Part shown: piece by piece, positions 1 to 7,170 of the stretch
How the letters are laid out: each line of letters starts with the position of its first letter
Position numbering within the stretch: position 1 is the stretch's first letter
Assembly: GCA_964650845.1 (NCBI GenBank)
Contig: CAZYXR010000034.1
Span: forward strand, 1 to 33,225
DNA from: UBA7692 sp964650845
Lineage (GTDB): Bacteria; Bacteroidota; Bacteroidia; Chitinophagales; LD1
Reading direction: 5' to 3'
Length of the DNA stretch: 33,225 bases
Notes under the pieces: generated by a model
What the model was told of the DNA's origin: nothing
Databases searched by the model: none
The model's input: the letters and a program-made list of their open reading frames with translations, nothing else
Translations under genes and position numbers: made by a program

Positions 1-71
1 GTCTGTAGCTCAGTTGGTAGAGCAATACACTTTTAATGTATGGGTCTCGGGTTCGAATCCCGACAGACTCA
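1..71 (+). tRNA. tRNA-Lys (UUU), first two bases outside the window
   Basis: The D arm, anticodon arm (5-bp stem ATACA/TGTAT around the loop CTTTTAA, anticodon TTT at 32-34) and T arm (TCGGG/CCCGA around TTCGAAT) are all visible. The 3' acceptor strand CAGACTC (64-70) pairs with GTCTG at 1-5 and would need GA just upstream, so the gene is cut by the window start. A71 is the discriminator base. The CCA end is not fully encoded (A-CA-G follows). A strong terminator comes directly after it. Confidence 0.95.
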
Positions 72-81
72 CAGAAAAACT

Positions 82-115
82 AAAAATCCTGCTTGCAAAA
101 GCGGGATTTTTTTTT
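82..115 (+). terminator. Rho-independent terminator of the tRNA-Lys transcript
   Basis: The stem AAAAATCCTGCTT / AAGCGGGATTTTT (13 pairs including one G-T) closes on the loop GCAA and is followed by a T tract reaching 115. It lies 11 bases after the tRNA and is oriented for plus-strand transcription. Confidence 0.85.
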
Positions 116-129
116 GCCTTCGAGAAACC

Positions 130-174
130 CTAAACAAAAAACGCGACCTCAACGAGGTCGCGTTTTTTGTTTAG
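130..174. terminator. Bidirectional terminator, 21-bp perfect inverted repeat
   Basis: Arms 130-150 and 154-174 are exact reverse complements and flank the loop AAC. The GC-rich core (CGCGACCTC/GAGGTCGCG) is bordered by an A-rich left and a T-rich right side, so the hairpin has a U tract in both directions. It lies between the plus-strand tRNA and the stop codon (191) of the minus-strand gene, where a shared terminator is expected. Confidence 0.85.
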
Positions 175-190
175 GAAACAATCAGCTTGT

Positions 191-2479
191 TTATTGAACA
201 ATGATTTTAGTGTAGTAAACGGCAGTGTTTTTTAATTCTACTTTACAAACATACATGCCTTGCGGCAAGCCCAAAACAGATAATTCGGGAAGCGAATTGT
301 CTGCAACTTTTGCACCATTTAGGTCAAACAACGCAGCACTTTTAAACTGATTTTCTTCTACCGAAATAAACAACCTGTCGAATGCAGGGTTGGGATGAAT
401 TTTGATTGCTGTATTACCAAATTCTTGGATTGATGAAACCGGATTTACAAGTGTGTTGATGGCTGTATTTGTAAAAATAGGCAAGTTGTAATCGAAGTAA
501 ATGGCTGCCTGATTTTTAACCGTAGAGCCAATTGGAATGTTTTTGATGCGATTTACATAATACGATACAAAACCATTGCTTGCAGGCTCGTTTACAAAAC
601 TATCGGGCAGGTAAATATTATCGAAGCGAAACTCTATTACATCGCTGGCTACAAACACCGGTGTCATAGAGTGGCTCGAAGCAAAGTTGCGCAAAGAGTA
701 TGGGTTCAGATTGCCATCTAATGTATCGCGAATAACAACTGTAAATGCAGTGTCGTTTCCGGTGTTTTGGAAGCGGATGGTGTATTTCAGCACAGTGTCT
801 TTCAACAATATATTACCATTTGGAAACACCGCTTTATCGTTAGGGTCGTATGAACCTTGCACCACTCTGCCTGTAGAATCAACATTGTTTGCACTAATAC
901 TATCGGCTGTGGCAGGGAAAAGTCTCGCTTCATAAATTAAATTATCGCCAATGTTTACTGCCGGAGGCGCAAGAATTTGTGTTGTAAGCTGAAAGTGTTT
1001 TGTTTCACCTTGATTTAATGTGTAGTTCCAAGTAACAACTTTGCCCGAAATTACACCTGCGTCAGATGCTGTAACTGCATCTGATTTGGCATCTAAGGTT
1101 AACTTTACCTGCCCCGATGAAACGCCTTGAATTGATGAGTTGTCTTTAACCGTTACCCACACTTCGCTTAAAAAGCCAGGGCGTGCAACCCCTATTCTAC
1201 CCAATACCGAAACATCGCGGTAGGCTACTGTTTGTACCGCAAAATCATTTCCATCTACCACCACACCCGATTGCGATAAGTTTACTTGATATTTTAGTGA
1301 TGCAGGGCAAGTAATGCCTTGTGCGCCAAATGGTTCAATGATATATGTTCCTAATGGAAGGGTTGCTTGATATTTACCATTCGCATCGCTGTAAAAAACA
1401 TAAAAAACACCATTGCCCGATACTTTGATTTGTGCATATTGCATTGGCACTTCATTGCCATCCAATGTGCAGTCGCCATCTAAATCATAAAACACCACTC
1501 CGCTCAATTCACCCACACAACTGTCGTTTAATGGCAATACAATATTTTTATGAATAGAGCAGCCTAAGCTATCGGTAACAGTTACGCTGTATCCGCCTGC
1601 TACAAGGCTGTCTGCTATGGGCGTGTTGCCACCGCCAATGTTCCATGCGTATGTGTATGGCGCTGTGCCTCCCATTGCGCTCATTTTAATTTTGCCATTC
1701 TTATTGTTGCAATCGGCACTTACTACTTCTTCTACTTTCAGCTTTATTTGCGATAAATCAACTAACTTATCTACCACGCAGCCCACCGAATCGGTAACGA
1801 CCACTGCGTGTACACCTTCGGCCAAACCGATAGCAACATTTGTGCCTTGTAGCGGGTCGCCATCTACCATATACGAAAACGGAGGTAAGCCGCCTATTGC
1901 ATTTATTTGAATCACTCCATCTGCTTGCCCACACGATGGATTGGTGGTGCTGAAGTTTGCACTCAGATTAGAAACAGAATTGATGGTTGCTACATCAGTA
2001 GTTACACAACCATTTGCATCTATCACACTTACTGCATAGGTGCCAATTGGTAAGTTGGTAAGCACTTGAGCAGTAGAATTATTACTCCACATAAAACTAT
2101 ATGGAGGGGTGCCACCGGCTACAACAACATCTATCACGCCATCGGCCGATGTTGGGCAGGATGCATTGGTTACAACAGCAGAGCTGGTAACTTGTGTTGC
2201 ATCATTTACTGTAAAAGATTGTGTTGTAGTTAATGCCTGCACATCAGTTACCGTTACAGTATATGAGCCTGCGCATAAATTCGATATGTTTTGAGTAACT
2301 GTTCCATTGCTCCACGCGTAGGTGAAAGGGGCTAAACCTCCTACCGCACTTATATTTATAGAACCATTGCATGCGCCATTGCATGTTGCATCAACAATGG
2401 TTGGTGTTAATGTAATTTGCGAAAAACTGTTGCTGAATAATGCAATACTAAATATTGCCGAGAGTAGTGTTTTGTACAT
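191..2479 (-). CDS. Secreted T9SS cargo with four SprB-like repeats and type A sorting domain
   Basis: A 762-residue protein with a typical signal peptide (about 1-21, ending NSFSQ). Four SprB-like repeats follow at about 30-80, 105-158, 180-234 and 254-307, each with the pattern C..DG.I...A.GG..P(Y/F).Y..........L..G.Y.V.VTD. Residues 326-400 resemble an SdrD-B/Cna-B domain with an Asp-rich, probably calcium-binding loop (YDLDGDCTLDGNE, 331-343). A DUF11/DUF7619-like domain starts near GSYDPNDKAVFP (542) and ends near 675. The last 70 residues match the Por secretion C-terminal (type A) sorting domain, with IHPNPA at its start. By family it should be exported by Sec, moved across the outer membrane by T9SS and exposed or released as an adhesin-like protein. 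That role is inferred; no catalytic domain is visible. It lies downstream of, and on the same strand as, the other T9SS protein. Confidence 0.9.
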   Translation of the reverse strand: MYKTLLSAIFSIALFSNSFSQITLTPTIVDATCNGACNGSINISAVGGLAPFTYAWSNGTVTQNISNLCAGSYTVTVTDVQALTTTQSFTVNDATQVTSSAVVTNASCPTSADGVIDVVVAGGTPPYSFMWSNNSTAQVLTNLPIGTYAVSVIDANGCVTTDVATINSVSNLSANFSTTNPSCGQADGVIQINAIGGLPPFSYMVDGDPLQGTNVAIGLAEGVHAVVVTDSVGCVVDKLVDLSQIKLKVEEVVSADCNNKNGKIKMSAMGGTAPYTYAWNIGGGNTPIADSLVAGGYSVTVTDSLGCSIHKNIVLPLNDSCVGELSGVVFYDLDGDCTLDGNEVPMQYAQIKVSGNGVFYVFYSDANGKYQATLPLGTYIIEPFGAQGITCPASLKYQVNLSQSGVVVDGNDFAVQTVAYRDVSVLGRIGVARPGFLSEVWVTVKDNSSIQGVSSGQVKLTLDAKSDAVTASDAGVISGKVVTWNYTLNQGETKHFQLTTQILAPPAVNIGDNLIYEARLFPATADSISANNVDSTGRVVQGSYDPNDKAVFPNGNILLKDTVLKYTIRFQNTGNDTAFTVVIRDTLDGNLNPYSLRNFASSHSMTPVFVASDVIEFRFDNIYLPDSFVNEPASNGFVSYYVNRIKNIPIGSTVKNQAAIYFDYNLPIFTNTAINTLVNPVSSIQEFGNTAIKIHPNPAFDRLFISVEENQFKSAALFDLNGAKVADNSLPELSVLGLPQGMYVCKVELKNTAVYYTKIIVQ

Positions 2480-2565
2480 AATGCGTTGTTTTAATTACTC
2501 AAAAGACGAGTATGTCTTTTAGAAAGGTTGGATGAATACAATAAAAAATGTGAGAGCGAAATGTT

Positions 2566-4041
2566 TTATCTAATCAAAGTAACATTGCCACTTTCGTAGC
2601 GGTTCTTTTTCATGTTGGTAGTTTGGTAATCCACCTTCCACACAAACACGCCAAGTTGTTGTTCTCTGTCTTTAAACACGCCATCCCAGCCTTCTTTTGG
2701 GTTATCGGTTTCAAATACCAATTCGCCCCAGCGGTTGTAAATTTGCATGTTGAATTTTCTCAAATTTTTATTTGCCGGGCGAAACAAATCATTCACGCCA
2801 TCACCATTTGGCGAAAATGCTGTTGGCAGCAGCAATAAATCGGGCATCACTACTGCGCGAACGGTGTCGCTTGCCGAGCAGCCTGCTGCATCGGTAACCA
2901 GCAAAGTGTAAACTGTGGTTTGGGTAGGTGTAACATCTGGCGTAGGGCAATCGGCACATGCCAAAAATGTAGTTGGCAACCAATCGAATACTGGCGAAAC
3001 CACATTGGTAACAATTGGCGAAAACTGCCCTGTTTCTCCTTCTACCAATTGCAGGTCGGCTCCTGCATCTATGGTAAAGCTCTTGCTTGCCAATGCAAAC
3101 TGAATATCATTGAAACTATTGTAGTTGGGTACAGTTACAGTAGAAAAACCTTGCCCGCTGCCAAGCGTTGCTGCACCAGTGTAATTCCACAGAGCATTGC
3201 TGCGCCAATTACCTTGCGCGTTCCAACCGCCATCTGTAGAAGCCGAGTAGAACATAGTTACATTTGCTGCGCTTGTACCCGTTGTGTGATGCAGATGATG
3301 ATAAAAATTCGGGTTTACTTTACACAGGCTGTCATCAAACACGTTTACATCAAACCCGTCTAATGTAGCATCGCCTTTAATAGTGCGCACACCGTAAACG
3401 TTTGCCGATGTGTTGGCTGGTCTAAACTCAATTGGGCGATACAACGATGTGCCCAAACTTGATGGCGAACCGGTAGGGAAAAAATATGCCGATGCACTAT
3501 TGGTTGCCCGCGATAGCCTGCCTAAGCCCAGCGATGAAACAAAGCCGTTGTTTCTTTGTATTGCTGCGGGTACATTGTTGCTCACCAACATTTCATGCAC
3601 ATCGGTTGCCAGCTCGGCATTTGCTAAACTCAGTGTGCCCGAAACTTCTTGATTTATTGTTTGGGTTTTTACCACGCTGCCACCCAGCAAAGCAAGATTG
3701 TTGAATGTAGTTGCCTGAGAGCCCGAAAGCAATTGCGCTCCTCCCGTCATTTCAACCCAACTGTTGCTGCCGGCATACGAAGCATTGTTTATCCAATCTC
3801 CTGTAAGGCGAATTGTATCGCTTAGGCCGCTTATGGTGGCATCGTTTTGTACAAAACCCTCTACCACTACCGTACCTTGATTGTCGAGCAAGCCCAATGC
3901 ATTTTGCACCGAATTTGTTTTTACAATCATAAATCCTCCATTTTTTACATACACATCGGCACCATTGTTATACACCAATGCTTGAGACATGGCTGCTGTG
4001 CAAGCAAATGAGGTAAAAGCGATAAGTAAGTTTTTTAGCAT
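2566..4041 (-). CDS. Secreted protein with gliding-motility (CHU_C, type B) T9SS C-terminal domain
   Basis: The frame is open from 4146, but the start at 4041 (MLKNLLIAFTSFACTAAMSQ) is preferred. It begins a clean signal peptide, and AAGGAA lies 6 bases upstream, a rare Shine-Dalgarno-like site for this genome. The protein is then 491 residues. The middle is low in recognisable domains. Near the C terminus is a PKD/CHU-type stretch (DAGADLQLVEGETGQFSP...CADCPTPDVTP...TVYTLLVTDAAGCSASDTV, shown with gaps), common in Bacteroidota surface proteins. The last 85 residues carry the CHU_C hallmarks: PTAFSPNGDGVNDLF, IYNRWGELVFE, then GWDGVF, ending VTLIR. It is probably exported by T9SS and fixed at the surface through the type B pathway; the ligand is unknown. 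A second T9SS cargo gene follows 86 bases downstream. Confidence 0.88.
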   Translation of the reverse strand: MLKNLLIAFTSFACTAAMSQALVYNNGADVYVKNGGFMIVKTNSVQNALGLLDNQGTVVVEGFVQNDATISGLSDTIRLTGDWINNASYAGSNSWVEMTGGAQLLSGSQATTFNNLALLGGSVVKTQTINQEVSGTLSLANAELATDVHEMLVSNNVPAAIQRNNGFVSSLGLGRLSRATNSASAYFFPTGSPSSLGTSLYRPIEFRPANTSANVYGVRTIKGDATLDGFDVNVFDDSLCKVNPNFYHHLHHTTGTSAANVTMFYSASTDGGWNAQGNWRSNALWNYTGAATLGSGQGFSTVTVPNYNSFNDIQFALASKSFTIDAGADLQLVEGETGQFSPIVTNVVSPVFDWLPTTFLACADCPTPDVTPTQTTVYTLLVTDAAGCSASDTVRAVVMPDLLLLPTAFSPNGDGVNDLFRPANKNLRKFNMQIYNRWGELVFETDNPKEGWDGVFKDREQQLGVFVWKVDYQTTNMKKNRYESGNVTLIR

Positions 4042-4180
4042 AAGCATTTCCTTATTCGGGGTCTGAAAATATAATCTTTTATCAAGAGTGAAAGTATTTT
4101 TAAAGAGTTGTGTGGATAATAAAGAATGATGATTTTTTTGATGCAAATTTTTTTCTTCGATACACTTTTTATTTACCTTT

Positions 4181-4194
4181 CCGATAGCTATCGG
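4181..4194. repeat. 14-bp perfect palindrome at the left edge of the island
   Basis: CCGATAGCTATCGG reads the same on both strands. It lies between the core-like T9SS genes and the accessory island. I recall similar CCCGATAGCTATCGGG-type palindromes as dispersed intergenic repeats in Bacteroidota, but this copy is the only one I see here, so its role as an island boundary is a guess. Confidence 0.6.
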
Positions 4195-4265
4195 GGCACC
4201 ACCACCCTAACAACTGTACGGTTGGCCTTTTAGACAAAAAACAACGTAACAACGGCTTTAAATTT

Positions 4266-4273
4266 TAACTTTG
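4266..4273 (+). promoter_or_regulatory. Candidate -7 box of the island operon
   Basis: TAACTTTG matches the Bacteroidota -7 consensus TAnnTTTG and sits 16 bases before the GTG at 4290. No TTG-type -33 box stands at the expected distance, so this is a candidate only. Confidence 0.35.
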
Positions 4274-4289
4274 ACAAGCAATAATTTAA

Positions 4290-4724
4290 GTGATAAAATT
4301 GAACGAAGAAATAAAACAAAACAAACAAGTTAAATCGAAGCAACGTGTAGCCAACCACGGAGAAGTTTTTACAAACCAACGTGAAGTAAACGCTATGCTT
4401 GACCTGGTTAAACACGAAACCGAACGCATTGACAGCCGCTTTCTTGAACCAGCTTGCGGTAATGGAAACTTCCTTGCGGAAGTGCTAAACAGAAAACTTA
4501 ACGTAGTAGAACACAAATACCGCCACACTCAAATTGAGCGGGAACGCTATGCTGTGCTTGCCGTGTGCAATATTTACGGTGTGGACATTTTGGAAGACAA
4601 TGCAGAAGAATGTCGCAAGCGTTTGTTTAACATCTTTAAGGAACGTTACAACGCTTTGTATGCCGACAAATGCAAACCCGAAGTGTTGCGTAGTGTGGAC
4701 TTTCTATTGCATCGAAATATTTAG
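4290..4724 (+). CDS. N6-adenine DNA methyltransferase-like subunit, N-terminal part before a premature TAG
   Basis: The 144-residue ORF starts at GTG (MIKLNEEIKQ). It contains HGEVFTNQREV, the N-terminal signature of N6-adenine methylases that precedes the SAM site, then motif I FLEPACGNGNFLAEVL (compare DPACGSGNFL in the family), and YGVDILEDNAEECRKRL as the motif II region with its acidic residue. The ORF stops at TAG (4722-4724), but the same frame continues for another 92 codons with RGDALDFTNPQT, which matches what such proteins carry next (a GDAL segment). I therefore read 4290-5000 as one broken gene of about 236 codons. A single TTG-to-TAG change would explain the stop (an NILRGDAL-like reading). 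It lacks an NPPY catalytic motif, so even if intact it would need a partner, perhaps the Eco57I-type methylase at 5531. Confidence 0.7.
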   Translation: MIKLNEEIKQNKQVKSKQRVANHGEVFTNQREVNAMLDLVKHETERIDSRFLEPACGNGNFLAEVLNRKLNVVEHKYRHTQIERERYAVLAVCNIYGVDILEDNAEECRKRLFNIFKERYNALYADKCKPEVLRSVDFLLHRNI

Positions 4725-5000
4725 AGGGGCGATGCTTTGGACTTTACCAATCCTCAAACAAAACAACCCATTATTTTTAGTGAGTGGAGTGCTGTAAACG
4801 GCACAATGCTGAAACGCAGAGATTATATGTTTAAATTTTTGGTGCAAAAAACACATCAATTCTCTTTCTTTAATGACGAAGGCGAAGCCAACGCTATTGA
4901 TGAACCCGTAAAAGATTTTCCGCTTGTTCATTTCTTAAAACTGTCGGAATCAGAATTTGCAGGATTAAAAGATGAACAGGATTTTAATACAAAAAAATAA
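4725..5000 (+). pseudogene. C-terminal remainder of the broken methyltransferase-like subunit
   Basis: This is in frame with the ORF ending at 4724 and separated from it only by the TAG codon. It reads RGDALDFTNPQT, then PIIFSEWSAVNGTMLKRRDY and a charged C terminus ending DEQDFNTKK. A TTG at 4737 could in principle restart translation and give an 87-residue piece, but nothing suggests an independent protein. It ends 45 bases before the GxxExxY gene. A sequencing error at the TAG cannot be excluded. Confidence 0.65.
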
Positions 5001-5045
5001 TCCGTTTAATCCTAATATCGGGATATAAACATTAAAAATGATAGG

Positions 5046-5534
5046 ATGAAGCAATATGATGATATAACATATAAAATTAATGGTTGTGCTATGAAAGTGC
5101 ATAACACTCTTGGTAACGGATTTCAAGAAGTAATTTATCAGCGTTGTTTGGCCATTGAACTCGAAAGAGCAGGATTAAACTTTGCCAGAGAATTAGAGCA
5201 GGATATTTTTTACGATAGCATTCACGTTGGTACTCGAAGAGCAGATTTTATTATTGAAAATGACATTATCGTTGAACTTAAGGCACTCATTAATTTGGAA
5301 GATGTTCATTTAGCCCAAGCCAAAAATTATTTAGTTGCGTATGATAAACCTATTGGACTTCTGATAAACTTTGGTTCAACAAGTTTGCAAATCAAAAAAG
5401 TATTCAACAAGAAATACTGTCAGACTCAGGATTTACTGGATTCAAAGATAAATAAGATTAACTCGGTGGCATCATCCTGTAAATCCTCAAATCTTGATAA
5501 TCCTGATTCAGACAATAAGTGGCGTAAATCATGA
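5046..5534 (+). CDS. GxxExxY protein (PD-(D/E)XK nuclease superfamily)
   Basis: A 162-residue protein. The naming motif is GFQEVIY near residue 25. The putative PD-(D/E)XK core is RRADFIIENDIIVELKA, with the Asp, Glu and Lys in the right order. The family (PF13366-like, about 125 residues) has no firmly established role; a nuclease fold is predicted. The last 35-40 residues (after KKYCQTQ) look like translated repeat rather than domain: the DNA there forms an imperfect inverted repeat built of ATCCTG-like units (5419-5513). The gene overlaps the next methylase by 4 bases (ATGA at 5531), so they may be translationally coupled. Its position between two methyltransferase genes, with AATCCT-type sequence also before its start (5001-5027), suggests it inserted into the operon. 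Confidence 0.8.
   Translation: MKQYDDITYKINGCAMKVHNTLGNGFQEVIYQRCLAIELERAGLNFARELEQDIFYDSIHVGTRRADFIIENDIIVELKALINLEDVHLAQAKNYLVAYDKPIGLLINFGSTSLQIKKVFNKKYCQTQDLLDSKINKINSVASSCKSSNLDNPDSDNKWRKS
5419..5513. repeat. Imperfect inverted repeat in the 3' end of the GxxExxY gene
   Basis: The left arm starts GTCAGACTCAGGATT (5419-5433). The right arm ends AATCCTGATTCAGAC, whose reverse complement GTCTGAATCAGGATT matches 13 of 15 bases. The right side is also a run of degenerate 8-9 bp units (ATCCTGTAA, ATCCTCAA, ATCTTGATA, ATCCTGATT). I recall such sequence as typical of the surroundings of GxxExxY genes. Confidence 0.6.
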
Positions 5535-7057
5535 TGCAGACAACCAACTACAACCCCGATGTGCTTTCTTGCTTGGCTAACCTAAGCAACGATGAAGTGT
5601 TTACACCGCCCAATTTGGTAAACAACATTTTAGATTTATTGCCAAAAGATTTGTGGAGCAATCCCGAAGCAAAATTTTTAGACCCTGTGAGTAAAAGCGG
5701 TGTGTTTTTGCGTGAAATAGCAAAACGATTGATGCTCGGCTTGGAAAAGAAAATACCCGATAAGCAAAAACGCATCAACCACATTTTTGAAAACCAATTG
5801 TATGGCATTGCCATTACCGAACTCACTGCATTACTAAGCCGAAGAAGCGTGTATTGTAGCAAAACCGCCAACGGCAAATACGCAGTTTGCGAAACCTTTG
5901 AAAATGAACAAGGCAACATACGCTACGAACGTATGCAACACAATTGGGAAAATGGCAAATGNNNNNNNNNNNNNNNNNNNNNNNNNNNNNNNNNNNNNNN
6001 NNNNNNNNNAGCCGAAAGCTACGCTTACAACTTTATACACACCGAAAACCCAGCGAAACTTTTTAAACAAAAAAATATGAAATTTGATGTTATTGTAGGA
6101 AACCCACCCTATCAGTTGAGTGATGGTGGTGCACAGATGAGTGCAAGTCCCATTTACCATAAATTTATTCAACAAGCTAAAAAGTTAAACCCAAAGTATC
6201 TTTCAATGATTGTTCCTGCGCGTTGGTATTCGGGCGGTAAAGGGTTAGATGAATTTCGTGATGAAATGTTGAAAGATGCTCGAATGAAAGTTTTGCACGA
6301 CTTTCACGAAACTTCCGATGTATTTCCAGGCTTAAATATAAGGGGAGGTATTTGTTATTCCCTTTGGGATAAAGACCATAAAGGAGATTGTGAAGTAATC
6401 AATCACAACAAAGGAGAAACAATATCAGCAACAAGACCCTTGCTTGAAAAGTCTGCAAACATCTTTGTGCGATACAATCAAGCAATGAGCATTTTGAAAA
6501 AAGTTCAAAAACATAAAGAAAATTCGTTTTCAAATATTGTTAGTTCTCATAAAGCATTTGGGCTGAGAACTTATGTGCGTGGGCAAAGTGAACCATTTAA
6601 AGGTTCAATCAAATTATACCAAAATGGTGGAATTGGTTATATCAAAAAAGAAGAAGTTATAAAAAATGAACAATGGATAAAAGATTGGAAAGTGGTAATT
6701 CCATATTCAAGCCCTGGAGACGATTCGTTTCCACATTTAATTTTAAGTAAGCCAATTGTAGCAGAACCAAACTCAGCCTGCACAGAAACTTATTTAGTTA
6801 TCGGACCTTTTGCAAATGAAAAAATCTGCAAAAGTGTTTCCATTTATCTACGTACCCAGTTTGCAAGGTTTTTGATTTTGCTCTTGAAACCAACGCAACA
6901 CGTTACATCAAAAACTTATGGTTTCGTCCCCCTCCAAGACTTCTCCGAACCTTGGACAGACGAAAAGCTTTATAAAAAATACGGTTTAACAAAAGACGAG
7001 ATTGCCTTTATAGAAAGTATGATACGCCCGATGGACGTGAGCCAAGCAGAAGAATAA
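5531..7057 (+). CDS. Eco57I-type N6-adenine DNA methylase (restriction-modification), with assembly gap
   Basis: A 508-codon frame. Residues 19-30 (SNDEVFTPPNLV) are the entry to the methylase domain. The SAM-site region is FLDPVSKSGVFLREIAKRL (49-67), an unusual form of DPACGSGxFL in which the usual Gly-Ser is replaced by Lys-Ser-Gly. The catalytic motif IV is NPPY at 191-194 after MKFDVIVG. The C-terminal half (IPARWYSGGKGL, FPGLNIRGGICYSLW, then a target-recognition-like region to about 490) is as in Eco57I/type IIG-like and ISP-related methylases. The product should methylate adenine in a specific site and protect host DNA while the downstream nuclease-helicase restricts. A run of 48 N (5962-6009) hides 16 codons but keeps the frame. 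The codon just before it is TGN, so Cys or Trp. It overlaps the GxxExxY gene by 4 bases. Confidence 0.85.
   Translation: MMQTTNYNPDVLSCLANLSNDEVFTPPNLVNNILDLLPKDLWSNPEAKFLDPVSKSGVFLREIAKRLMLGLEKKIPDKQKRINHIFENQLYGIAITELTALLSRRSVYCSKTANGKYAVCETFENEQGNIRYERMQHNWENGKXXXXXXXXXXXXXXXXXAESYAYNFIHTENPAKLFKQKNMKFDVIVGNPPYQLSDGGAQMSASPIYHKFIQQAKKLNPKYLSMIVPARWYSGGKGLDEFRDEMLKDARMKVLHDFHETSDVFPGLNIRGGICYSLWDKDHKGDCEVINHNKGETISATRPLLEKSANIFVRYNQAMSILKKVQKHKENSFSNIVSSHKAFGLRTYVRGQSEPFKGSIKLYQNGGIGYIKKEEVIKNEQWIKDWKVVIPYSSPGDDSFPHLILSKPIVAEPNSACTETYLVIGPFANEKICKSVSIYLRTQFARFLILLLKPTQHVTSKTYGFVPLQDFSEPWTDEKLYKKYGLTKDEIAFIESMIRPMDVSQAEE
5962..6009. other. Assembly gap (48 N) inside the methylase gene
   Basis: Unknown bases whose length is a multiple of three; both flanks translate in the same frame. 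The preceding ...WENGK(C/W) and following AESYAYNFIHT suggest a short loop, possibly a Cys-containing one. Confidence 0.95.
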
Positions 7058-7060
7058 CGT

Positions 7061-7158
7061 ATGAGTAAAAGAGAATTTTTCCGCCACGCCAAAAGAAAAT
7101 GGAAAATTGAAAGGGGAGAATGGAGAATGAGAAATTGAATAAATCATAGTGCAGACAA
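7061..7158 (+). repeat. Cassette-junction repeat, copy A (before Fic)
   Basis: This starts with a small ORF (ATG at 7061, MSKREFFRHAKRKWKIERGE and five more codons to a TGA) resembling the first residues of the downstream helicase gene, and ends AAATCATAGTGCAGACAA, nearly the start of the methylase gene (5526-5543). Bases 7081-7158 are identical to 8406-8483 in copy B. The 20 bases before that differ by a few substitutions and one missing C, which here shifts the small ORF out of the PPR reading. Confidence 0.85.
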
Positions 7159-7170
7159 AAAACCAAAAAA

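Noticed and set aside
2501..2520. AAAAGAC/GTCTTTT hairpin between the two T9SS genes
   Set aside because: A stem of seven pairs, only two of them G-C, with no separate T run is too weak to call a terminator.
4197..4228. CCCTAAC...GGTTGGCC as a second attC site on the left
   Set aside because: The right half does not fit GTTRRRY and the pairing is short.
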